Positions 16,617-25,623 of a stretch of DNA of 64,000 nt are shown here, in pieces (position 1 is the stretch's first letter; every line of letters begins with the position of its first letter). Below the pieces are notes generated by a model. That model worked only from the letters and a program-made list of their open reading frames with translations. It was not told the DNA's origin and did not search any database. The position numbers were made by a program, and so were the translations under genes. This DNA is from JAACFF01 sp963701435. Its GTDB lineage: Bacteria > Chloroflexota > Anaerolineae > Promineifilales > Promineifilaceae. The stretch spans positions 62,001-126,000 of the forward strand of contig CAVPAL010000007.1 of NCBI GenBank assembly GCA_963701435.1, written 5' to 3'.

Positions 16617-17615
16617 TTATGGATAGGTTAAAAATAAAATTTCCAGCGCCAGCCGTGAATTTGCATTATGCGCCAACTGCCAGAGTGCGAGATCTGTTTG
16701 TTTGAAGCCGGCCACAATGGCATCTTTGTCCCAATCGCGGGCAAAATTTGTTAGCGCAACTTGTTCGTCAATGTTGCTGATCGGAACGGCTTTTTCGTGA
16801 CCATGCGCCAGCAGCGCGAGATCGCGCCACCAGCTTAGCCAGGTTTGCAGCAGATCGGGCAGCATTTCCGGCTTGCGCGCTAATTTGTCGGCGAGCGCGA
16901 AGCGGGCCACGCGACGGCCGTTCAGGGCTTCATGCAAGGTCATAATCTGCGTTTCTCTGGCTTGCAGGTAAACATTGTCCTGGCTGGCCTGTACCGCCCA
17001 GCCCAGGCGGCCGTCGGCGATGTGGGCCAGAAGCTGGGCCTGATCTGCATCAACGCGCCAGCGTATCATCAAATTTTCTTCAATCAAGGCTGCGGGTAAC
17101 GGCCGTAACCCAACCGTGCGGCAGCGTGACGTAATTGTGGCCAGTAAGACGTCGGCGTCACTGGCGGTCAGCAGCAGCACGACGTTATTGGGCGGTTCTT
17201 CCAACGTTTTCAGGAAAGCATTGGCGGCGTTGACGTTGGCGGCGTCAAAATCCTTGATGATGGCGACTTTTGTGCGCGCTTCATACGGCGCCAGGCTGAG
17301 CGCCTGCTGGAGCTGGCGAATCTGGTCGATTTTGATTGATTTTTTACCGCGCCCGCTCACTTCCGGAAGAAGAACGCGCACATCAGGGTGCCGGTCGCTT
17401 GCAATTAACTGGCAGGCGCGGCAGGCGCCGCATGGTCGAATTTCCGATACGGCCGTGCAGTTGAGCGCCTGGGCAAAGGTGCGCGCCAGCGTCGTTTTGC
17501 CGACCTGCGATGGACCGGTTATTAAATAGGCGTGGCCGACGCGATCATGCCTGATCGCCCCAGCCAGCAGGCGCACTGCCCATTCATGCCCGATAATATT
17601 GTGCCAATTGCTCAT
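16617..17615 (-). CDS. holB: DNA polymerase III delta' subunit
   Basis: A clamp-loader AAA+ subunit that loads the sliding clamp with DnaX and delta. The 332-residue protein has Walker A GPSQVGKTTLAR, the zinc cysteines in CGACRAC, ANAFLKTLEEPPNNVVLLL (Walker B/sensor region with the KTLEEP typical of DnaX/delta') and the TITSRC arginine-finger motif. The intact Walker A is unlike E. coli delta' and fits delta' proteins of many other phyla. Three ACGGCCGT palindromes lie inside (about 16914, 17099, 17450). The start is ATG 17615, 37 bases after the patatin stop. Confidence 0.88.
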   Translation of the reverse strand: MSNWHNIIGHEWAVRLLAGAIRHDRVGHAYLITGPSQVGKTTLARTFAQALNCTAVSEIRPCGACRACQLIASDRHPDVRVLLPEVSGRGKKSIKIDQIRQLQQALSLAPYEARTKVAIIKDFDAANVNAANAFLKTLEEPPNNVVLLLTASDADVLLATITSRCRTVGLRPLPAALIEENLMIRWRVDADQAQLLAHIADGRLGWAVQASQDNVYLQARETQIMTLHEALNGRRVARFALADKLARKPEMLPDLLQTWLSWWRDLALLAHGHEKAVPISNIDEQVALTNFARDWDKDAIVAGFKQTDLALWQLAHNANSRLALEILFLTYP

Positions 17616-17652
17616 TCCGGCAATTGTAAAGCGGAATGGACAAAACGAAAAA

Positions 17653-18579
17653 TTATACGAAATTTGACTTTAACCAGGCCACCGTGTCTTCGATATCAAC
17701 TGCTTCTGCGTATCGCACCAGGTCTGGAATCGCTTTCACGTCGCCCAAGCCAACCGGTTTTTCGAGGGGGGGACCAAGCCGATGGTAACGATTTTTACCC
17801 AGGATGCGTTTGCACTGGTAATCACTGACCCCCATCGAGCCTTCGAGCATAATCGAGACAAGCGGTTTGGCCCATTGTCCAAAGCCCCAATTATGACGTT
17901 TGCCCTTGACATACTGCGGAAAATAGCCGGTTCCGAATGAGATCATACGAATGTTTTCAAGCGGTTGGTTGCCGCCGTCGCTGTCCAACGCCTGGGCCAG
18001 AGCGGCCATGCTGGGATTGTTGGCCACGACCCCGCCGTCAATATAACCTTGATAGGAAGGGAAATAGGAAGGCGCGGCGCTGGTGCGCAAGGCGACATCG
18101 ACGGCCAATTCCTGGTCGTCAGAATCTTCACCGGGGAAATTGTGGAAAAATTTTGGTTTCCAGCGGCGAATACCGTCTTTGACGGCGTCGAGATCAAAGG
18201 TTGGAATGAGGACAAAGTTACCATGCTGCGTGCGAATATCGCCTAGCGTGGTGGTTTCGCCAAAGACAGCGTTCAATATCTTTCTGAGTTCGTTGTTACT
18301 GTATTCAGCGCCGATAATCTGGCCGAGATCGACGAGATCGTCCCAAAAGCTGTCTTTGAAAACGCGTTTGCCGGTATCGCGGTAGAGGTCAATGCCTTGC
18401 TGCGGAGACAGGCCCAGGGCCAAACCCAAAGCCAGGATGCCTCCGGTTGATGTGCCGGAAAATAGATCGATATTCGCCAGATAATTTGGCGCTCTTTCTT
18501 GCAGGCGCTTGAGCAGAACGGCCGTAAAAATTCCCCGCAGCCCACCGCCGTCAATCGTTAATATCCGAAAGTGAGTCAT
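17653..18579 (-). CDS. Patatin-like phospholipase
   Basis: A 308-residue lipid acyl hydrolase with a Ser-Asp dyad. The oxyanion loop DGGGLRG is near residue 10, the nucleophile elbow is GTSTGG and the catalytic Asp is in YIDGGVVANNPSMAA. The overall form (ILTIDGGGLRGIFTAVLLKRLQ, SFGTGYFP) matches the plant-patatin/CapV-like branch. No cyclic-nucleotide synthase, sensor or nuclease is adjacent, so a role in lipid turnover is as likely as defence. The ATG at 18579 follows an AGGAGG site (reverse of CCTCCT). Confidence 0.9.
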   Translation of the reverse strand: MTHFRILTIDGGGLRGIFTAVLLKRLQERAPNYLANIDLFSGTSTGGILALGLALGLSPQQGIDLYRDTGKRVFKDSFWDDLVDLGQIIGAEYSNNELRKILNAVFGETTTLGDIRTQHGNFVLIPTFDLDAVKDGIRRWKPKFFHNFPGEDSDDQELAVDVALRTSAAPSYFPSYQGYIDGGVVANNPSMAALAQALDSDGGNQPLENIRMISFGTGYFPQYVKGKRHNWGFGQWAKPLVSIMLEGSMGVSDYQCKRILGKNRYHRLGPPLEKPVGLGDVKAIPDLVRYAEAVDIEDTVAWLKSNFV

Positions 18580-18663
18580 GAAAACCTCCTAACAGAGTTT
18601 GTCACTTAACAGTATAGCAGAGAATTCCTGTGAATTGTTTCACGTTTTCGGCGCAGTCGGCGT

Positions 18664-18669
18664 TATAAT
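18664..18669 (+). promoter_or_regulatory. Predicted -10 element for a leaderless hutH transcript
   Basis: A perfect TATAAT ends six bases before the hutH ATG at 18676, so transcription would start at the start codon. No Shine-Dalgarno is present. The -35 region is unclear (TTCACG at 18639, spacing about 19). Confidence 0.5.
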
Positions 18670-18675
18670 CAGCAT

Positions 18676-20235
18676 ATGGAACCCTTAATGATTTCTGGTG
18701 ATGCATTACGCGTCGATGATGTTGTGGCGGTTGCGAACGGCCGTTCCGTCCTTTTAGACCCGGCTGTTTTGCCCAAGATAAAACGCGCGCGCGCGGCGGT
18801 TGATCAGTTGGTGGCTGAAGGGCGGGTGGTTTATGGCATTACAACGGGATTCGGCCGTTTCAAGGATCGTATCATTTCCGCCGACCAGGTGCGCCAATTA
18901 CAATTAAATCTGGTGCGTAGCCATGCCGTGGGCGTCGGGCCGGATTTGTCGCAGGAAGTGGTGCGCGCCATGCTGCTGGTGCGCGCCAATACGCTGGCGT
19001 TAGGACATTCCGGCGTGCGACCGGAAGTGATTATGCTGCTGCTGGATATGCTCAATGCGGGCGTGCATCCGCGCATTCCCGCGCAGGGATCATTGGGAGC
19101 GAGCGGCGATCTGGCGCCCCTGGCGCATTTGTCGCTGGTTTTGATTGGGGAAGGTGAAGCAGAAGTGGCGGGTGAATGGCTGAACGGCCGTTTTGCCTTG
19201 AAGCAGGTCGGATTAGAACCCCTGGAGCTACGCGCCAAAGAAGGATTGGCCCTGTTAAATGGCACCACCATGATGGTCGCCATAGGGGCTTTGCTTGTGC
19301 GGCGCGCGATCAACCTCGCATTGACTGCCGATATCGCCGCCGGTATGAGCCTGGAAGCGCTGCACGGCACCGACCGCGCCTATGACGAGCGTGTGCATTT
19401 GCTGCGCCCCCATCCACGCCAGATTGACTGCGCCGCCTTTTTACGCCAGGTGATTGCCGGCAGCCACCTGCTGCGCCCGCGCGACTCGCTTAACGTGCAG
19501 GACCCCTACACCTTGCGCTGCGTGCCGCAGGTGCACGGCGCGATGCGGGATGCGATTGCATACGCGGAATGGGTGATTAATATTGAGCTAAATTCCGTCA
19601 ACGACAACCCGATAATTTTTGTGGATGAGGAGAGCGGGGATGTGGACGTGATTTCGGCCGGCAATTTTCATGGCGAGCCGGTGGCGATTGCGATGGATTA
19701 TGCCGCCCTGGCGATGACTGAATTGGGCAACATGAGCGAACGGCGCGCGGCGCGTCTGGTGGATGCGGACAGCAACGGCGGCGTACTGCCGATGTTTTTG
19801 ACGCAGCATGGCGGGCTGGAAAGCGGTTTTATGATGGCGCAGTATACGGCCGCTGCCCTGGCGTCGGAAAATAAGGTGCTGGCGCATCCCGCCAGCGCCG
19901 ACTCAATTCCCAGCAGCGCCAATGTGGAAGATCACGTGAGTATGGGGGCGGCAGCGGTGCGCCAGGCGTGGCAGATTTTGCAGCATGTCGAAACGATTGT
20001 GGCAATAGAGCTGCTGCTGGCGGCGCAGGGCGTTGATTTCCGCTGCCGGGAATTAGGCGTCGACCAGGGGTGTATGGGCCGGGGAACGGCCGTCGCCTAC
20101 GCCCACATTCGCCGGCATGTACCGTTTGTTGAAGAGGATGTCGTCTTAGCGCCGCTTATTGAGCGTGTACGCCGCCTGGTTGCGGATGGCGCAATCAAAG
20201 AAGCCGTTGAGGACCATCTTGGCCAGGGCGCATGA
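18676..20235 (+). CDS. hutH: Histidine ammonia-lyase
   Basis: Deaminates histidine to urocanate. The 519-residue protein has Tyr53 in VVYGITTGFGRF and the Ala142-Ser143-Gly144 triad in GSLGASGDLAPLAH that cyclises to the MIO electrophile, plus LNGTTMMVA, RDSLNVQDPYTLRCVPQVHGA and ELNSVNDNP. A catabolic hut cluster is absent; the gene stands alone. Tyrosine or phenylalanine ammonia-lyase specificity cannot be excluded without structure-based comparison, but HALs have this length and motif order. Three palindromes lie inside (18737, 19183, 20085), read as NGR, NGR and TAV. Confidence 0.93.
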   Translation: MEPLMISGDALRVDDVVAVANGRSVLLDPAVLPKIKRARAAVDQLVAEGRVVYGITTGFGRFKDRIISADQVRQLQLNLVRSHAVGVGPDLSQEVVRAMLLVRANTLALGHSGVRPEVIMLLLDMLNAGVHPRIPAQGSLGASGDLAPLAHLSLVLIGEGEAEVAGEWLNGRFALKQVGLEPLELRAKEGLALLNGTTMMVAIGALLVRRAINLALTADIAAGMSLEALHGTDRAYDERVHLLRPHPRQIDCAAFLRQVIAGSHLLRPRDSLNVQDPYTLRCVPQVHGAMRDAIAYAEWVINIELNSVNDNPIIFVDEESGDVDVISAGNFHGEPVAIAMDYAALAMTELGNMSERRAARLVDADSNGGVLPMFLTQHGGLESGFMMAQYTAAALASENKVLAHPASADSIPSSANVEDHVSMGAAAVRQAWQILQHVETIVAIELLLAAQGVDFRCRELGVDQGCMGRGTAVAYAHIRRHVPFVEEDVVLAPLIERVRRLVADGAIKEAVEDHLGQGA

Positions 20236-20275
20236 AAGTTAGTAAATTATCGATCTAATTTCTTCGCGTAGTCAT

Positions 20276-20854
20276 TTAGGCTACTTTACCAAAAATCTCC
20301 CGCTTCTCAAACCAGGGTTTAAGGATCAAATAAGCGCCCAGGATGATGAGCAGCAGTGCGCCGTCAAGGGAATGCCAGCCAAGCAGTTGGCCGATGCCGC
20401 TCAACAAGGCTAGAATGCCCAGGAAGGTTGTAAAACCGCTTAATTTGACTCCGTAATAGTAGCGAGCAACATTCAAGCCGAGCATAATCAGGCCGATCCC
20501 AATTGACCACACCCCTTTTGGGATTGTGGCGGCCGGAACCAGGCTAAATCCGCCCAACATGATCAAGAAAAGGCCCCAACCAATTCCTTCGAGCCGCTTA
20601 TTCATAGCGACTTTTTCCGGATCGTCCTGAATTTCCTCAGGCTCCTTTTCCTTCAAGTCTTCAGAAGCGCTGGTTCTGGCAGAATAGATCAGCCACACGC
20701 CGATTACGCCCAAAATAATTGCCGGGATAATGGGCATGTTTTCGTCCCCGATCATAAACATCATTCTGTCTGACGGCAATACAAAGGTTAATATTGCAAT
20801 TAATACGGCTGCAGACAGACAAACAATCCCACCAACCAATCTACCTGTGTGCAT
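20276..20854 (-). CDS. Five-helix membrane protein of unknown function
   Basis: A 192-residue integral membrane protein with about five to six hydrophobic segments (residues 6-28, 40-60, 93-113, 116-132, 140-180) and a charged cytoplasmic loop at about 64-85 (SEDLKEKEPEEIQDDPEK). No functional motif is recognised. The ATG at 20854 follows AGGAGG (reverse CCTCC). It faces hutH convergently with 40 bases between, and no clear terminator separates them. Confidence 0.6.
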   Translation of the reverse strand: MHTGRLVGGIVCLSAAVLIAILTFVLPSDRMMFMIGDENMPIIPAIILGVIGVWLIYSARTSASEDLKEKEPEEIQDDPEKVAMNKRLEGIGWGLFLIMLGGFSLVPAATIPKGVWSIGIGLIMLGLNVARYYYGVKLSGFTTFLGILALLSGIGQLLGWHSLDGALLLIILGAYLILKPWFEKREIFGKVA

Positions 20855-21050
20855 GATTTACCTCCTGATGTGCGCTTTTTTTCTGAAAGACGCGCTTGTG
20901 TGAATTTTTTGCGGGCGAGAAAGAATAATCCGTAGTTACTTTTATTTTAACATAGAAAATCGCCGCCGGGATCATCCATGAGGGGTGATTGAGGGGTGAT
21001 TCTGTCGAACTTGTTTCGAGATTTGCAGTTCCCAAAACAATGGCAGAACT

Positions 21051-23346
21051 TTAGTGGGTTTTCCGTTTTTGCCAGCCATACCAGATGAAAAAACCAATAA
21101 CAAACAACCAGGTCATGCCTGATACAAACAGCCCTAAACGCCAGCCCGCCGGTTCATACCACATCTCAATTATGTGCGCGCCGGGGTCAAGCAGCACGGC
21201 GCGAAAAGCATAGTTGCCAACCAAAATGGGGGTCTCAACGCCGTCAACGGCCGTTTTCCAATCCGGGTGGTAAATGTCGGTCAGCAAAAAATAGGCCGGC
21301 TTATCGGTTGTCACTTCAAAAGCGGCTGCATTGGGGTCATATTTCAGGATTGTGATGTTTGATTGGCCCGGCGCCTGCACCAGCGGCGCGCCTTCCTCCA
21401 GAATGAGCAGCGTTTGGGGATCAAAATCAGCGGCGTGGGTCCGGTCGAAAGCGGTATCGTGGTCGCCAACCACTTCTGCATTAAACAGCACCGCCGCGCG
21501 CGGCAAAGCGAGGGTATTCAGATAAACCGTTACGTCGGGATCAGCTTCAAAAACCGGGACGAGGAAGTTGGTGTCTCCCGGTGGTTCGTTTTTGCCGCCA
21601 ATCACATATTTTGCGCCCAGCAAATTGTAGGGCGTTGAGCCGCGAAAGCCGACCGAACCAATCGTGACGGCGTAGTTGGCAAGTTCCAGCGGATTGTAGA
21701 CACCGCGAATTGAATACAGCTTTTCCAACTGCGGTAAATTTGGCTGCCACGCGCCTGTGGCAATGTCAATGCGGTGTATGCCGGGGTCATTTTTAAGGTA
21801 TTCGAGCGCCGGACTTTCGGCGGCAAAGCCGGGCGTGGGATCGTTCCAGTCGACTTCGACATTGCGACCCAGGCCGATCAAATCCAGCGCCAGCCAAATG
21901 ATGGCCAGCGCTGCGAAAAGCGCCGGCGCCAACCAGCTTTTTGAACGCGCCAGAATCAAAAACCAGCTTCCGGCGGCAAATGCGGCAAAGACGCCAAGTG
22001 CGCGCAGCATTTGTTGTTCATGTTGAGGAACGGCCGTAACCAACTGCGAGTACTGCCACAATAACATACCCACTAACAACACAGCCGCAAGGCCCGATCC
22101 CCACAAAAAGCCCCGCAGCGGCGGCGGCCGTTTTAGCAGCGCGTCAAACCCGTAGGCCGCCAACGCCGCCAGGCAGAAATCGAGCAGCAGCACAAACCGG
22201 GCCGGCACCTGGAAAGGGAAAAAAGGCAGCGCGCGCAGCAAAAAGGGATAAATCGGCGTGTTGGGTCCGGCCGCCAGCAAAAGCGCGACAATGGCGGCAA
22301 TCATAAAAAACCAAGTCAGGCGGTTGCGGCGGGTCAGCAGGGCGACGCCGGCCAGGAAGAGGGTCAATACGCCCACGTAACCTACTTCGACGCGGGACCA
22401 ATTGCCCCAGAAATCAACTTTTCCCCGGCCAAAAAAGTCGGGCGCCAGCAGAGCCGTTTAGCGCGCGCCAGGGGAGGGCATAATTGAGCGCGCGCGCAGC
22501 GTCGAATTCGGCGCGCACGGTATGCGACACCGCCTGCAGGGCCGGAAACAGGCTCATGGCGGCGATGCCAATGCCGATGATTGCCAGCAAAAGGAGATAA
22601 AGGAGGGAACGGCCGTTTCTATCCGCCATTGTCCTGTAAATTGCATATCCGCCCAGAAATGTCCCCAGCAAAAAAGTCATTTGCCCGTGGCCGGCCAGCG
22701 TGCTGACGCCTAACGCCGTCCCGCCGCCAATCGCCCAGGCAAGCCCATCAACGCGATTTTTTGCTCCGATTGCCCGGTGTAGACATAAAAAGATCAGCGG
22801 CAGCCACGCCGCGACGGCAATTAAATTCAGATTACCGATGTGGGAAATGAAAACGCCCGAAAACATAAACGCCAGCCCACCTGCCACGGCCGCCGGGCGC
22901 GCGAGGGGCTGTTCAGGCTGCAGCCCGCGCAAGCAGAAATACATAAAAACGCCTGCCAGAAAAACATGCAAAATCACCAGCCACTCGATTGCGGCGTAAT
23001 TAAAATTGGGATTGATCAGAAATAGCAGCAGGTTGATAGGGTAGAAAATGCCGCTCTGGTTGTCGGCAATGAATGGATGTCCGGCGTATTGGTACGGGTT
23101 CCAAAGCGGGATGGTTCCTTCTGCAAAACTTTGAGCGGCAAAGCGGTACATGGGAAAAATAAAGGAAACCGAATCCCCGCCGCCGCGTGGAATCCAGCCC
23201 GTGCTGCTGACAACCGGCCAGAAGAATACCAGCGTGAAAGCTGCCAGCATAACGATTGCCAGTAAATCGAAAAGCAGTTCTTTATGATTTTTTTGGTGCT
23301 TTGTGGAATTTGAGAGCGCTTTTTTGTCTCGCGAGAGGATGGTCAT
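21051..23346 (-). pseudogene. YfhO-family membrane protein, frameshifted
   Basis: A large multispanning protein of the YfhO/GT-C-like family, thought to act in glycosylation of cell-envelope polymers. The first frame (ATG 23346) covers 310 residues ending in LPWRALNGSAG, and the rest (441 residues from a secondary start at 22376) is in another frame. Removing one T at about 22452 joins them as ALNGLLAPDFFGRGKVDF, which matches the paralogue at 25624. Features include FFWPVVSSTGW, PLWNPYQYAGHPFIADNQSG in the first loop and a C-terminal soluble domain ending DWKTAVDGVETPIL. It is either a true disruption or an assembly error. Confidence 0.8.
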
Positions 23347-23472
23347 AAAGAATTATCTTTCACAATCAGGTTAAAAATTTGTCCAAGTATAGCATAATTT
23401 CCTCTATAACTTTCCTTTGATCCTGGCGACAACCTAAAAACTTGGCGCAAAGCATGACAGGATTGAACTATG

Positions 23473-23505
23473 AGAAGTCCGACTTTTTAGTAAAGTCGGA
23501 CTTCT
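23473..23505. terminator. Perfect 14-bp hairpin between divergent genes
   Basis: AGAAGTCCGACTTT and AAAGTCGGACTTCT flank a five-base loop and are followed by TTGTTTG. It looks like an intrinsic terminator but lies between two divergently transcribed genes, so on the plus strand it could be an attenuator ahead of the GT39 gene. Confidence 0.55.
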
Positions 23506-23534
23506 TTGTTTGTCGATGGTAAAATTATGCGCTT

Positions 23535-25598
23535 ATGTCTGGCCAGATGAATACTATCACGCGGCTAAGCCGGTATTGGCGGCTGGCGCTGCTGGCAATT
23601 TTACTGCTGGCGGCATTTTTGCGCTTTTGGCGCCTGGATTCGCTGCCGCCGGGTTTGTACCATGATGAAGCCTACAATGGGCTGGATGCGCTGTCATTAT
23701 TACAAGGCAAAGTTTTCCCTCAATTTTATGAGGGGTGGGAGCTGTATGCGGCTGACGCCCACGCTGTAAATCCTCCTCTGGAAACGCGTTACCCCATTTT
23801 TTTTGAAGGCAATTACGGCCGTGAACCGCTGCACGTTTATTTGATGGCGCTCTCTATCAGCTTGTTGGGTGCGACGCCTCTGGCTGTGCGCGCTGCGCCG
23901 GCGGCGGCGGGCGTGCTGGCGGTGTTGACCACTTTTTTTGCCGCGCGCGCATTAATAAATGACCCGCAGCAGAACCGAAATCAGCAAATTTTGGTTCCAT
24001 TGTTGGCTGCTTTTTTCCTGGCGATTTTGTATCCGGCGCTGCATTTTAGCCGCTTCGGTATTCGCGCAATGGTTTTTGCGCCGGTGGAGACGCTGGCGGT
24101 AGCCTGTTTTTGGCTTGGGGTGAATGCAAGTGATGCGCAGGCGGAAGTCGGCGCAAGCGAAGAGCGAAAAAGGCGTCGTCGTGTGTGGATGTGGTTTTTG
24201 CTGGCAGGTGTGTTTTTGGGGCTGGGGATTTATACCTTTGCCGCAGCGCGTTTGCTGCCTTTGGTTTGGGTATTATTTATTCCGCTCTGGTTTTGGATCG
24301 AACGCGGGGCGCTGCGTCGGTTTTGGAAGCCGGCTGTCGCCATGACAGGGATGGCGCTGTTAACAGCTCTGCCCATACTGCTATTTTTCTGGCAGTATCC
24401 GTATTATTTTGTTTTTCGGATTGCTTATGTGGCTAATCGAGGCAAGGGCGCGGTTGCAGACAAGGCATGGCTGACCTGGTTATTGAATGTGGGGCGGGTT
24501 TTGCGAGGATTTTTCTGGCAAGGAGAGACGCATTTACGGCATAATTTACCGGGACGGCCGTATCTCGATCCCATTCAAGCCGTTTTTTTTATAGTTGGGC
24601 TGGCCGCCACATTACGAAAAATAGTGCGCCCGCGCAGTTTGTTTTTGCTCATCTGGCTGGGCGTCATGCTGCTGCCGTCCATACTGAGCGGAGACGCGCC
24701 GCACTTTGGGCGCCTCACAGGCGCGGCGGCCCCGGCGGCGATTTTGATGTCGCTGGGCGTTGTATGGACCTTTGAAACCATCCGTGGAGAAAAACTTGCA
24801 TTGAGCCGGCGCGCGCGCCGAATTCTGACGGGCTTTCTGTGCTTGACGCTGGGCGTGAGCGCCTTTTTGACCGCGCGCGACTATTTTGGTCGTTATGCCA
24901 ATCACCCTGACCTGGCGCGCGATTTTTATCTGCCAGATTGGGAACTTGGGCAGGCCGCTGCGGCGCTGCCGCCCGAGGCCAGCCTCTATCTGACGCCGGC
25001 GCAGGAAGAACTGGCGACGATTTATTTTGCGCTGCAAGACCCGGAGCGCCTGCGTGATTATAATGGCGCAGCCGGCGCAGTTCCGGCGGGAATTCCCGGC
25101 CAACCGGCGACCTATTTTGTGCGGCCGGGAGATCGAAAAAGTTTACATAATTTGGAGAATTATTTTGCGCAAGGTCAAAGCGGGGCAGGTGGAAATGGAT
25201 TTGTGCCGTTTGAGATTACGGCCGTTACCGCGCGCGACCAATCTAACCAACCGCTCAACCATAACTTTGACACACAGATTAAGCTGCTGGGCTATACTCT
25301 GAAACGTGATAATGGCGCGCTTGATGTGGTCCTCACATGGCAGGCGCTGGCGCCAATCGACCGGGATTACACTGCCTTTGTGCATCTGCTCGACGCCGAT
25401 GGACAGCTATTAACGCAGCTTGACCGCCCGCCCGCCGGTTATCCTACAAGCGATTGGCAGCCGGGGGAGATTGTGGTAGACACATATACAATTCAACTGC
25501 CGGATCAACTGTCTGCAGGTGTGAAAGTGCAGACCGGCTTTTATTATTTACCGACATTGGAGCGGCTGGGAGAAACGGCCGTTTTTGACCTGAACTGA
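23535..25598 (+). CDS. GT39-type membrane glycosyltransferase (ArnT/PMT-like)
   Basis: A 687-residue protein with an N-terminal membrane domain of about ten to twelve helices and a C-terminal soluble beta domain from about residue 580. The first periplasmic loop has FWRLDSLPPGLYHDEAYNG, where the acidic DE pair matches the catalytic/metal site of PMT/ArnT enzymes that use polyprenyl-phosphate sugars. GREPLHVYL and HFSRFGIRAMVFAP are further family features. The start is ATG 23535 or 23547. It is flanked by two YfhO paralogues and probably works with the downstream one (26 bases away) in envelope glycosylation. Confidence 0.85.
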   Translation: MSGQMNTITRLSRYWRLALLAILLLAAFLRFWRLDSLPPGLYHDEAYNGLDALSLLQGKVFPQFYEGWELYAADAHAVNPPLETRYPIFFEGNYGREPLHVYLMALSISLLGATPLAVRAAPAAAGVLAVLTTFFAARALINDPQQNRNQQILVPLLAAFFLAILYPALHFSRFGIRAMVFAPVETLAVACFWLGVNASDAQAEVGASEERKRRRRVWMWFLLAGVFLGLGIYTFAAARLLPLVWVLFIPLWFWIERGALRRFWKPAVAMTGMALLTALPILLFFWQYPYYFVFRIAYVANRGKGAVADKAWLTWLLNVGRVLRGFFWQGETHLRHNLPGRPYLDPIQAVFFIVGLAATLRKIVRPRSLFLLIWLGVMLLPSILSGDAPHFGRLTGAAAPAAILMSLGVVWTFETIRGEKLALSRRARRILTGFLCLTLGVSAFLTARDYFGRYANHPDLARDFYLPDWELGQAAAALPPEASLYLTPAQEELATIYFALQDPERLRDYNGAAGAVPAGIPGQPATYFVRPGDRKSLHNLENYFAQGQSGAGGNGFVPFEITAVTARDQSNQPLNHNFDTQIKLLGYTLKRDNGALDVVLTWQALAPIDRDYTAFVHLLDADGQLLTQLDRPPAGYPTSDWQPGEIVVDTYTIQLPDQLSAGVKVQTGFYYLPTLERLGETAVFDLN

Positions 25599-25623
25599 TC
25601 ATGGTGAAAATTCAAACCTGGCA

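Noticed and set aside
17653..18579. Patatin as a CBASS/CapV defence effector
   Set aside because: No cyclic-oligonucleotide synthase, sensor or ancillary gene is next to it; it lies between housekeeping genes.
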